From positions 23,002,001 to 23,066,000 of the forward strand of contig OU612075.1 of assembly GCA_914767715.1 (NCBI GenBank): a stretch of 64,000 nt of DNA, given 5' to 3'. The notes under the pieces are model-generated. The model did no database searches. It was not told where the DNA came from and saw only the letters and a program-made list of their open reading frames with translations. Shown here piece after piece: positions 1 to 12,700 of this stretch; the first letter of the stretch is position 1; the number at the start of each line of letters is the position of its first letter. Both the position numbers and the translations under genes were made by a program. This DNA is from Membranipora membranacea (lineage: Eukaryota; Bryozoa; Gymnolaemata; Cheilostomatida; Membraniporidae).

Positions 1-776
1 GTTGTAAATCAGTAGACAAATAACCAGATCATGTCTATCCTCAGATATTTCTCCACATGTGAAAATATTAATAATAAGTGTAGTGTTAAGGGGGTGGCTG
101 CCGACAAGCATACAACAACAAATATGTGTGAAAATCCCAAGTCAAAAATGGCAACATGTGTAAACAGACGATTATGAAGGACATCAGTATCAATGTAAAA
201 CGTGAGGGGTCGGACACTATCCAGGAGTCGGACATTATCCAGACATTTGTTATCAGTGAAGCCTCAGCAGGTGAGATGTACGTATATAACTGTCACACCT
301 ATAAATATGATTCTAACCACATACCCCTAGGGAATAAATGTTAGCTAGAGTTTAGTTTAGTTTAGTTTACATGGGTTTGACCTAATGTTAGCTAGTATTT
401 GTTATGTGTTACAGCAATGCCGGATGTGTAAATTATAAAGTCTAAGCATTAATTTTATTCTGTTTTTATTTTCATGCCCAGGTTGCCTTCCTTACTTATA
501 TTGTGATGAAACCTCTAAAGGTCGCCTCTAATTTTTAGAAGATGATCATTGGTTCAGTAATAAAGATTATATATATACTTCATTTTGGCTAGCTGAGGTG
601 GAAGTCTATATAAGAATATGTAAATATACAGAGTTTTGATTTCAAGCATCTGCCAAACATCGAACTTTTCTCCCGTGCGTACTTTACTCCTCCGTGATAT
701 TCAAACTTTTAGCGGAGTACATCCTCACTGAATCTCATTTAAACGCAAAGCAGAGGAAAAGTTGCTTATTTAACTA
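1..776. other. 3' flank of the IGHMBP2-like gene; no gene seen
   Basis: I see no convincing exon here. It lies downstream of the last IGHMBP2-like exon, whose stop codon is at 777-779. A minus-strand AATAAA (TTTATT on the plus strand at 454-459) could be the polyadenylation signal for that gene. A short run of TTTAG repeats sits near 350-368. If the last visible exon is spliced at its GGTAATAG instead of stopping, a further exon would have to lie here or outside the window. I found no AN1-type cysteine/histidine cluster on the minus strand here. Confidence 0.5.
454..459 (-). promoter_or_regulatory. candidate polyadenylation signal for the IGHMBP2-like gene
   Basis: AATAAA on the minus strand, about 320 nt past the stop codon at 777-779. 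It is the clearest signal in the 3' flank. The call rests on motif and position only. Confidence 0.35.
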
Positions 777-3700
777 TTACCTTTCCTTCTTCTTTTTCTT
801 CTGTTTCACACTATCTATCTGTTTATCTATCTGTATGTTTGTCTGTGGATTAGAGCTTGTAGATTTGGGTCTGGTTGAGTTTTGCTGGGAGTTGACTGTA
901 GTCTGTTTAGAGTTGGGTACAGTGGAGCACCTAAGCTGATGTAGAGTGATGTTTGATTTAGCGACAAGATGACCACATGTCTCACACGTCGTCATGTCTG
1001 TAGGGATGGCAGCGGGTACTGTGTAACAAAAATATATACGCGTATGTTATTTTATAATTAACTGATCTTAAAAAGACTTTTTTTGAGGCTGCTCTTTTGT
1101 ATCACATCTTATTCTCCATATTTTATTCAATCATGTGAGCGATTTTCAGCTTTAGAATCCAAATATTGAGGAAGTAATGGCCTCTCAGACTTCCAGGGTG
1201 ATTGCCCTCAATCGGCATTGGGAATAAGCGGATGTTTCCCCTGGGGTACGTCACAACCATAGACATGTGTTTTGTCTATGGTCATACTTATTGTGAGTTA
1301 TTAGTTAATACACTAATAATCACACAGATAAGATGATGATCAAAATTCAGACCTGGGTTGGAATCGAAAACGGGTCCCAATACCTATAGGCAACGCTGCT
1401 ACCATCACGCCACTTGGACCAACTAGGTTAGCCAGTGGACAATATAGCGAAGTGTTAGCGGCGTTGCCTGCAAAGCCATTTGGAACTGGGTTCGAGACCG
1501 TTACAGATCTGAACATTTTGATCATCAACATATTTATTAGTGTATCGTAATAAGTATGATGGTTGTGACGTACCCTAGGGATTGCCGGCTGATTCTTACT
1601 GCCGATAAATTGCCGTCACCTTGGAAGTTTGAGAGGCCATAACTTCCTCAATATTTGGATTCTAAAGCTGAAAAGTAATATTCCTGTGTACACTTATTTC
1701 TCTGCACTCACCAGGTTTGAGCTGAATATCATCCTTGGCTTCTTCACCTTTGACCTCGGTGCCGGCCAATTCTCGCTCGAGTCTCTCAGTTTTAGTTTTT
1801 GGAGGTTTTTTGAGGACAATATGTCTATCTGGCCCTTCTCCTTTACTGCTATGTTCTAAACCATAACTCTCAGCTATCTATATACCCACATAATGACAAT
1901 AAACATAACAGTGATTATGAGCATGGCTGTAATATCAGGCGCTAAACAATGAACGAATGTGTTTTGTAAACCAGTTGGAGTAGTTGAAAGAGACTGAGGG
2001 TTTTCACTGGAGTAAGATAAAATTAGAATTGAGTGTACAAAGAATGGTCAGTGATGGAGAACCTGGATCAAATCAACAGCCGGGTACACAGTGATCAGAT
2101 TCAAACATAGTGATCTGATTCGAACATAGTGATCTGATTCGCACGTAGTGATCTGATTCGAACATAGTGATCTGATTCAGACATAGTGATCTGATTTGCA
2201 CATAGTGATCTGGTTCGAACCAAACTAACCTGATGAGCTATCATTCTCTGATAAGAGTTGAGATCAGTAGACAGATGGTGCACAGTCTCATCACTTCTAA
2301 TAAAAGGCAATATGATCCTCTCCATATCTACTCTGATTCTGGCTTCTCTCTCTTCTTCTGTCTTGGCTGGAGCCTGCTGGTATGAGGGAGCCGACCGGTA
2401 GGAGCTGTCAACAATCATAATACCAACAATTAAATGGCTTACTGTAAAACTGAGTAAAAGCTATTTGTTTCACCAAAAGCAACTTTGGTGCCCTGATTCA
2501 ATGGTTTACGTTCTCTGAATATACTCTTAACACTCAACACATACAGTCAGATGGTATAGTGACTTGGAGATTTCTAACCTTATATTTGATTCTTGGACAG
2601 ATTTCTGTGTCTCAGACCCAGCGAGGGACACAGAGGCCACTTTCTTGCCCCTCTTGTTCTTCGTGTCGCCGGGTTTAGCTGGTTTAGCAGATTTTGGTTT
2701 TACTGATTTAGCAGACGATGACTCGAGTGATTTACTCTTCATCATATCAGCTACTTTATCGCTCACCTTCCCGATGTCGTGATCTGTGAAATATTAAATA
2801 TCCAAAGCTCTGGTTATCAAACTTATTTATATAATGTTAAGCAAGGTGTGGTCTGGATCAGGATCAGGATTCTGATGTTGTTACTTCGGCTACAGGGAGG
2901 GATATCATAGTGTATGTACACTGCTCATGGTAAGTATAATCAAAGAACCATCGAATCTATAATACCTCTCTTATTTTATTAACCAATATGAATAATTATG
3001 CATGGAGATTAAGCAAGGCCCTTATAACTTGCAATGCTATGATTGAGTTGCCTCAACAATATTCAAACTCACTTATCAAGTTGTAACCTGATTGTTTGAT
3101 ATATTCACTACCACTTTCAGACAGGTATTTATAAAGGTCTTGTATACTATGATTGAGTACTGATTGCACCAGGCCTTTACTCACCTATCTGGTACTCTGC
3201 TGCAGACTTGACTATACCATGCTCATTCATGTAAGTAATAAGTCGGCCCAGGAAGGCATGCTTACTGACAGTGCCATTATCACATATAACAGTGACCTGT
3301 CTGCGTGCGCGAGTTACAGCTACGTTCAGTCTACGATCCTCAGACAGAAAACCAACCTGTCCTGTAAGAGCAAACAAATATAGTGTGACGATGTTAATAT
3401 CATGACAAGAGATTATCTGTGCTGAAACAACATGTATATAAATAGAACATATAACTCTTACTGGACCGTCTAACTTAAATAAGCCCTGTATATCATCTCA
3501 CAAGGACTAAAACAATACCATATAACAAAAATTGTAGTGTACATCATATACAGGAGGGGGGCACTATGTACAGGGTGGAACTATGTTTACTTTCATCATT
3601 GAAATGCAACAAGGGTTTACTCAGGCAACAGTCAATCATCCATTTATACAAGCTTATCCTCTCATTATTATGGAATAATTTTGGAAATTCTACATGACCA

Positions 3701-6700
3701 CTTTGGCAATGGTGTATAAATGTTGTGTGCCTTAATTGCTAGTTGATTGAGCGTATCTCTGACGGAGGGGGGGGGGTTAGAGTGAACAGTTGTCACTTTC
3801 ATCTGGTGATTATTATACTAGATTCACAAATAAAAAAGTCCAAAGCTCCATGTCAGACTCACACTTCAGTCTTTAAATCTACTTATAAAGGTTAATATCG
3901 GAGCTGTTACATGAACTTGTAATTACACCCCTCAGCAGCTGCTAATGGACTATGACTAACAGCAACTGAACCTTAATGTTTTCTCCAGAAAGGCAAGACA
4001 TCAGTTTCATTCCTATTGGAGAATTCCACTTTCGATTTCCATTCATTTTGTTGTAGCAGCCATTGAGCAATGAGCCCTGAGATATCTTTTGCATGTCACT
4101 GGTATAGCAGATAACTGTATCATCGACATGAGCTAAACTATCCCAGCTTAGTAGGCAGGAGAAGGGTTAGCTCAGGGTCACAAATCATCATGATTCCCCA
4201 CCATAACCTCAATACTAGTAGCAGAATAGGAAATCAGCTGAAAGGAATATTTATTTGTTTACACCGGTATCTGTACATTGGTTCTGAGCACCCCTGTGCT
4301 GACTATGAGATGATTTACCCCCTAGGAGTGCAACTATATCCTACCTTTAGTGTTAGATCTTACAAGGGAGATAATCACAGCTTCCTTCTCTCTACCCTGA
4401 TATCCGTCTACTGATTTAATCTCCAGATCTTTATATTTCGCAGATAGACGATTTCTTATCAGCTCCACCTTTGAAAAAATCATCATCACAAACTTACAAA
4501 GCCAACACACATATTCATTAGTGAAAATATTACATCAATTGGGTGGTCAATATGTAGGCCTATTACAAACATGATTTAATGTAAACATAAACTCCAATTT
4601 GAAACCTGCCAAGAGTTGTTGATTGATTTTGTATCACACTCAGGAACATGACTGATAAATTAAACGCTGACATAGTCATATTACAGATAAATACAAACAT
4701 TCAAAGTTTGTTAAAATATGGTATAAGAAATTGAGAATATTTTGGTATGTTTTCAGTTTAAACAGAGGATTGTTGGTTTAAGAGTGGTTGCTCAGGATCA
4801 TCAGTGATTGTGGTATAAGTACAAAAACACTTAAACTAAAAATTAGTGAAGCAGGTAAAATGTTTTTCTGATGTGTTGCAGTAATCGCCCCAACTGCTCT
4901 TTTTCAGATTCAGTACCCCGGACGACCTGATTATTTTCCTTCACATAGTCATTGTGAGATATATAAGGAGACAGTACCTGTAAGTTATATGGTGAGATTA
5001 CAGCTATATCCTTAGAGCTGACTCCGGCTTCTACTAAAGTATCCACATGGATAGCAACTAAATCTGCCTCACCTGATAAAACAATATAATACAGAGATGT
5101 TGTCTGCTCTCTGAGAAGCTTACATTTAAAGAAGACAACTCCAATAAAAATCCAACCTCAAACCCTCCCTGCTCAAACAGAACGACAGCTGTGAATGGCT
5201 ATGATTAGAATGCATACTTCTCTTAGGTAATATACATACCAAGTGATATTTTGTTTCACCAATTTTACTAGTTTGTAACATCATTGAAAGGTCCTGACAT
5301 TGTTTATAGTAAAACCTATACTAGTAATATTTAACAAATGATAAAACATTTTCACCGAGCGCGGAAAAAGAATAGCAATGACTTAGACTCGGATAGTACT
5401 TCATCTTTCTCTGAACCTACACTGGTTTTCAAAATGAAGCCTAAATCAACTGAGGAACTTGTCAACCAAGTGCCATATTATCTGGACAATAAATAAATGG
5501 ATAAATGCCATTCAGAAGAAGCTGGATAGTACCTTTCACCAAACATCAACTATAGAAGTTAAGGGCACTGCCAAAAACCTGCATATAGTGATTGTATGTA
5601 ACACCGCTGCATTCGAGTGGATCAAAACTTCACCAGCAAACTTTCTCAAAACTAAAGACATTGAAGGTGTGTGTTCTAAGTTAACTGTTGATAAAAGTGG
5701 AGCATGTATAAGTGTTTCCAAAAAGCTAAAAAAAAGGAAAAAAAGTTTATACTATCAACTTTTATAATATGACATCCGCTATTTTGGTGAACGGAAATTC
5801 AGATATTAACTATTTCATGGCTCACTACGAGGAACTAATGTCTAAGATGCCTCATCACGATGTTGATGCTGCCAACCAGGATTATCAATCAATCTGCCAT
5901 ACAGCTCTGGCTAGTGTAAAAAACTATGAAAGAGATAGCTTCTCAGACGAAAGTAATATGGATACATCAATCAATAGTCCATCTTTCACACATATCAAAG
6001 ATGGAGCTACTGAGCCATCGCTCCCAACTCACCCTGTCCCATCAACTTCATCAAACATTGAAAGTGAGCCATCAAAGGGTTTGTCTCCCCATCCCACCAC
6101 CCCTTCCCAACAGAGCCCAGTCAAAAACCAGAGCCCAATCAACAATACCGCCAGTCCTATATCACCCATCCCCAACACCTCATCTCCTATTATTCAGTCT
6201 GACATAGATATCACTCATGTTCGAACTGCTATAACAAATTCCTCTCCCATCAACCAACAGCTTAAATCTACAATCTTTAACAGGAGACAAGCTGAGACAG
6301 GAATACATGACCAACTCACTCCACCAAGCAAATCAAGAGAAAAATCAAGACCAAGATCAAGATCTCCTCTCAATAAATCGATCCCTCCACTGATCTCTGA
6401 CTTAAGTTCTTACCCACCAATTTCTTCACCATCTACCAAAATTCCAGACTGTAGTCTAGATATGTGCAAGGCTTTGAACAAGTCACTGCAGTCAAGAATT
6501 CAAGAATTGGAAGAGGTTGTCAATAACCAGGCCAAGATCATCCAACAAATGCAGGAGAGCAGAAACATCGGACCATTAACCAATGACACATTACGTGCTC
6601 ACCTGAGCCATTTCTCAGAAACTGTGGAGCAGAAATTTAACCATCAACTGTTCTGTGTAAAACAACAACTGGAATCTTCCATCAACCAGAAATTTGGAAC

Positions 6701-9700
6701 GTATGCACAGATTGCTGGAGAAAGACAAAGTCACGACACTGGTGCTCATGTTTCCCCCTCCATACCAACACCACACACTTCCACTCAACAAAACCAGGCA
6801 AACCCTTTATCCCGACCACTATCCTTCCAATCCCATGGCCGGTCTTCCCATTCACCACACCATAGTGGATCACCAAATAATAATACCCTTCACAGAAGAA
6901 AGTCAAAACTCAAATCATCCAGTAAGGACCAACAAAGCTCAGACCATCCACAGCCAACACATAGAGAACCATTTGCACCTGAAAGAAACATTATCATTAA
7001 TATCGAGAAAGACTCAGCTTTCTATTTAAATTACAACCAAGATATTACTCGACAAGAGATCTGTAAACATTATGGTCTAGTGATTGTAGAAAAAATAACG
7101 CCATATAAGTTTAAGTCAGATCATCCAAAACTGGCCATTCAATTTAGAGATACTGCTGCAGCTATAAAAATTGTAACGAAATGGAATTGTCTCCTCTTTG
7201 GTGGATCGACTGCAAGGAGACCACAAGACCCCAAGACTCAGAATTTAAACTGCGCCATGATGTACAATGTCCCTAAAGAAGGCAGTAACAATGATATAGA
7301 GCGGGATGTCAAAGCAGTTTATCCGGAGGCCACTATTGAGAGACTCTCAAAAGGTGGTAAGACCTCGCGCACTGTGAAGGTAAAATTCTCATCACAAACC
7401 GACACGAAACACGCTATACACAATGGTATACCACTCAAATCTTTATTCATATATTGCCACCTATCAGAAATTTCAACTCTAAATGTCTAGTAATTTTACT
7501 CAAGGCATGAAAATAGCTCATCTAAATATTAGAGGGCTTACAAGCAAAATCGAAAATCTTACATGAAAATGATCTCGATATTTTTTGTTTATCTGAGTCT
7601 AAATCAAATTGTTTTTTTTTCATATATCAAACTATAATATTGTAAGACAGGATAGGAATACTGGTCAAGGAGGGGGTTTGCTATGCTACATACGTGTGGG
7701 TATTTCATTTGAAGAGGTCAATGTTGCGAACCATTCAATGCCTGAGTCAATTACTTTGAAAATCTCCCAAACCCACTGACAATCTTTTTTAACATGCTTC
7801 GTTTATCGTCCACCTAGCGCACTTGTTGATTGGAACCATGTCTTCACTCATTACATCAAGAACATTCTTTCAATTTGCAGGGAAGTAATCATTTTTGGTG
7901 ATTTTAATGTTGACCTCAGTCATAACAGCACATTGGTCAGGTGGTTTAGAAATGTCATAAATCCACTTGGACTAACACAACTAATAAAGTATTTTACAAG
8001 AATTGCAGAAAATTCTGAATCTATCATTGATCACATATACACCAACCAACCTAGCTTATTTCTGAAATACTCTTTAAGTGATCATTTTTTGGTTATGGCA
8101 ATACGAAAAAAGGGTGTTGTAAAATCAGAGAAAAGAATTAAGATAAATTTCAACGATTATAGCAAATTTACCGATGAAAATATACACAAATATTTCAGCA
8201 ATGTTGACTGGCACCAATCTCTATGTTACAGCAACATTAACCATGTCATAGAGAATTTCAATGAAACTTTCTTAAATTTAACATCAAAACTTTTAAAACG
8301 GAGGACTCGCTATGTCAAATCTGAGGTCCTTCCTATGTGGATTGATGATGAAGTGCGTGATCATATGAGACTAAGAGACCAGTACAAATCTCAAAAGTTA
8401 TGGGATTTTTATAAAACTGAAAGAAACTTAGTCACTAACATGATAAAAAGAAAAAAGAAGAGGTATATGACAAAACTGGTTGAAAATTCCAAAGGCCATA
8501 ATACCAAATCATTGTGGAATGCGCTAAATATCAGAAACAAAACTAAAACTTACATTGACAATGCCGCTGATATTTCTAGCAGTAATTTGAACGAGCATTT
8601 TACATCTATCGCTGCGCAGCTATCAAAAGATTTTTCTTTGATTTCTGATTTTTCTAGTACTTTACCAAATTACCACCACAAAGGTTTGAAACAATTTCCA
8701 AAATTTACAACAGTCTCATTGCATAAGCTTCTAAAATCAATACCCATAGGCAAAAGCACTGGTCCTGACCAAATTTCAGTTCGGATGTTAAACAAAACAT
8801 TTCCCTACGTAGGTCCAGTGCTCACAGATATTTTCAATAGAATTTTAGATGAAGGAGTATTTCCAAAAGTCTGGAAAATTGCTCGCGTAACCCCGATTTT
8901 TAAGTCAGGGTCAAAAGATGACCCAGGAAATTATAGATCTATATTAGTTTTACCCATAGACATAATATACTACCTAGACAGGACAATGCTTAACTGATCA
9001 TAATATGTCCCACTTAAATAGCACGACATGACGTAATTAGTTTGTGCTGTGAGCCATACTGCCCTCTGCTGGTAAAAAGCGTTATCTCATATTTTGATAA
9101 TTTCAACTCAATTAAACTAATCCCTTATTTAAATGAAAACTAATTATCCAACAATATTCTTCTTTTGGAAATTAAATAAAGGATTAGTGACATGACATAA
9201 TGGGATAATGTAAACTAATTAATAATTGTTTACTCTCAAGGAAATTTAATCTAAAGTTGGATACCTCTGAATCATTGAATTCCATATCTGGAATAGCATC
9301 ATTAGCTTTCTTTTGCAAAACAAAGGGCTTGCAAAAATAGCCAGTCCCTAGTAGCAATCTAGAAATGCCCTAATCATCGACACTGTAGGGGTATAATTAC
9401 TGTTTGCAATTTTGTAAACAAGACAATTTCTCAGGCTAATTATTCATGCTACTAGGGACAGCCAATCAGATAACAGTCAGATGGGTCCCTGTGTTTAGTG
9501 TCCTAACCGTATAACGCTATGATACTATTTCCATTCTAAGAGAAGAATCTAATTCAGTGCTCTGAATTATTAAAATATGAGATAACGCTTTTTACCAGCA
9601 GAGGGCAGCATAGTTTACCATATACAATTCAATGAAATAATGTGAAAAATCAAGGGACGCTGGGCATGATATCGGCCCCTGTCCAGCCCCTTATTATTCA

Positions 9701-12700
9701 AACACGAAGAAAATTGGTGAGTGTATGTAAAAGACCTTTCCGCACGAGATGGTATTAATAATCCCCAGAACCAGAACTTTTTATGATAAGATACAATCAT
9801 TGGCCAATAAACACTGAAATAAACACAGCCATTTACCCTCAGCACTTCCATCAGTCCATCACTACTATAAAAATGTAAAGAATATATAACATAATATCAA
9901 AAATATTTTGTTGGATGAGCCAGATCTTATCACCACCATCATCGTTTTTTTCTTCAAAATTGCACACAACCAGTTAGTTCAAATTGGATTGCCAATTTTA
10001 TTGTTGCTTCACAAGGAAGAATAGATCTGTGCTGTAAATTGAGTATGCAAACTACAGATAGCTGTTGTTCCTGAGTACGTGTGAGGAATCTAGAGCATAT
10101 GACAATAACTTAAAATTGTTATACTTCAGTACTGTAGGCAAAATCTAATGGCCTTTACTGTGACCAAACTCAATTTTGCCGATGCCGGTAAGGTTGTTTG
10201 AGTTTATCAATGTGATATTGGCATCAACAGTGAATGTCAATGCTTCCTTGGCCTATTCACAGACACAGCAGTGTGGAAAAGTAGTTATTACAACAGGCCA
10301 CGTCATCATCTGAGAAAATGGAACTATGTAATGACGAAACTACAGAAAAAGGATGGAAGCAGTGATTCTAATTATTTCCAAGACTGGAAAATAAATGCCG
10401 GCCAAATGATCACCAGCATTATTGCTTGACTCAGCCGAGAATTGCGTGCTCATATGCATCATAGCTGCTCACAAGCACAAACCTCCGCAGCCTGCAATAA
10501 ATTTTTGTTGGTATGAGCTAAGGTTTAGTATGAATAATGGCTATTAATATAGAAACCAGTCTGAGCCACAAAATAACGCTTCTGAACCCTTTATTTAGAC
10601 AGCCAGAGAAGTTTTTGAATTTAATGAGCAGCAACAATCCCTTCTGCAATGACTAAAAAATCCCTCTGTAAGGAGACATTGTCAATTATACAGTAATCAT
10701 TTTTGAGTGTGCTGCACTATCTTGAGAAGTATAGAGATGTCTGCAGGGCTCCACCTAGTATAGATGAAGCTGAAATAGTTTTTATGGGAATTATTAACTA
10801 TTGAATAAGAATAATGTGGATGTAACGATAAGAAAAATAATAATGATCATAACAGGAATTGTACTTTTCAAATATCATTCTAATTGACATTCACTGTTGA
10901 CGCGATATCACATTGATAAACTCAAAAACTCCAAGAACCTTACCGGCATCGGCAAAAATAAGTTTGGCCACGGTATTTCATTTCCCAGTTTTTGAAATTA
11001 TTAGAGTCACATGCTTCCATCCTTTTTCCTCTGTAGTTTCATCACTACATGTAGTTCCATTTGCTCAGATGATGACGTGTTCTGGTTTGGTTTGGCTTAT
11101 TATAACAATCATTGTATTAACAGGCGATAGGATTGGATTTTAAATTCTGTTGTGAGCTGACATGTAGTATGGAAAAAAGCTCTTTAAATGCTTTCCTGTC
11201 CTGCACTTTGGTGGGCAATAGATGGTATGTAGGCGAGAGGATACCTTTGCACAGTTGAAAACAACATGACTAAAAAGAGGATGGTCTTCATCGGACGCAA
11301 TTAAGTTTAAAAAGTTTTAGACATCTCAGTAATAATTTTTTTTTCAAGCTGCTGTTTCTGTGTATAGGTCGGGGAAGCAATAGACATTCACTGTTGACGC
11401 GGATATCACATTTATAAACTCAAAGAACCTTACCGGCATCGGCAAAATTAAGTTTGGCCAGGGTAAAGGCCATTAGATTTTGACTACAGTACTGAAGAAT
11501 AATAATTTTAAGTTATTGTCACATACTCTAAATTCATCATAATTACGTACTCAGGAACAACAGCTATCTGTAGTTTGTATACTCATTTACCAGCACAGAT
11601 CTATTCTTCCTTGTGAAGCGACAATATAAAATTAGCATTCCAATTTGAGCGAACTGGTTGTGTTCAGTCACAACTACGAATAGTTTTAAGGAAAAAAATG
11701 ATGATGGTGGTGTTGCTGGTGCTTAGATCTGGCTCATCCAACAAAATATTTGTGATCTTGTGTTATAGGTGTTCTTTACATTTTTATAGTAGTGAAGGAA
11801 GTGCTGAGGGTAAATGGCTGTGTTTATTTCAATGTTTATTGGCTAATGATTGTCTCTTATCATAAAAAGTCCCGGCTCTGGAGACAAATTATGAGTACCA
11901 TCTCGTGCAGAAAGGTCTTTCACATACACTCACAAATTTTCTTTGTGTTTGAATAATAAGGGTCTGGACAGGGGCTGATATCATGCCCAGCGTCCCTTGA
12001 TTTTTCATAGTATTACATTGATGGATATATAGTAAACTATGGCTCACAGCACAAACTAATTACGTCATGTCGTGCTATTTAAGTGGGACAGTATTGAATG
12101 CTATTGGCCTGTCCAGGTAGTATATTAAGTCTATGGTTTAACCCATTCTTTCGAAGATATTTGAAAAACATTTAAATATTAATATTCAGATATTTTTGAA
12201 TGAAAACCATCTAATATCTTCATCGCAGTCCGGTTTTCTCACTGCACATTCATGCAGCGATGCCGTTCACAAAATTATTTCTAACTATTCTTCTGAGAAA
12301 CTCAAACAAAGGAAGAGTATTTTTTTGTTAATTGATTTCTGCAAGGCATTTGATTGTGTCGATCACCAAATATTAAAAAATAAACTACAGAACTTTAATT
12401 TTGAGAACAAGGCATTTTTGTTGCTACCATCATTTCTACAGGACAGGTCTCAGTATGTTCATTATAATGGTGCAGTGTCATCAATACTTGACATCAATAT
12501 TGGGGTTCCGCAAGGTTCAATACTGGTACCAACTTTATTTCAGATTTACATAAATGACCTACTAAATCTACCTCTCTCCTCGAACTCTTATGCATATGCT
12601 GATGACACTGTTTTTGTAGCAAGCCATTCTGTTACCTCTACTTTAGTTCAAATTTGTAATCGAGATTTGGTTTCAATCAACAAGTGGTGTAAAAATAATC

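Noticed and set aside
694-939. Plus-strand ORF of 81 residues
   Set aside because: It is the antisense of the last IGHMBP2 coding exon.
3087-3165. Extra IGHMBP2 exon (reads [17 protein letters not shown] on the minus strand)
   Set aside because: It would start about 14 nt after the donor of exon 3,185-3,361, too short for an intron, and the flanking exons already join in phase without it.
9615-9851. 78-residue ORF as transposase
   Set aside because: No motif of any transposase; it lies in an arm of the foldback element where the inverse copy is not similarly open.
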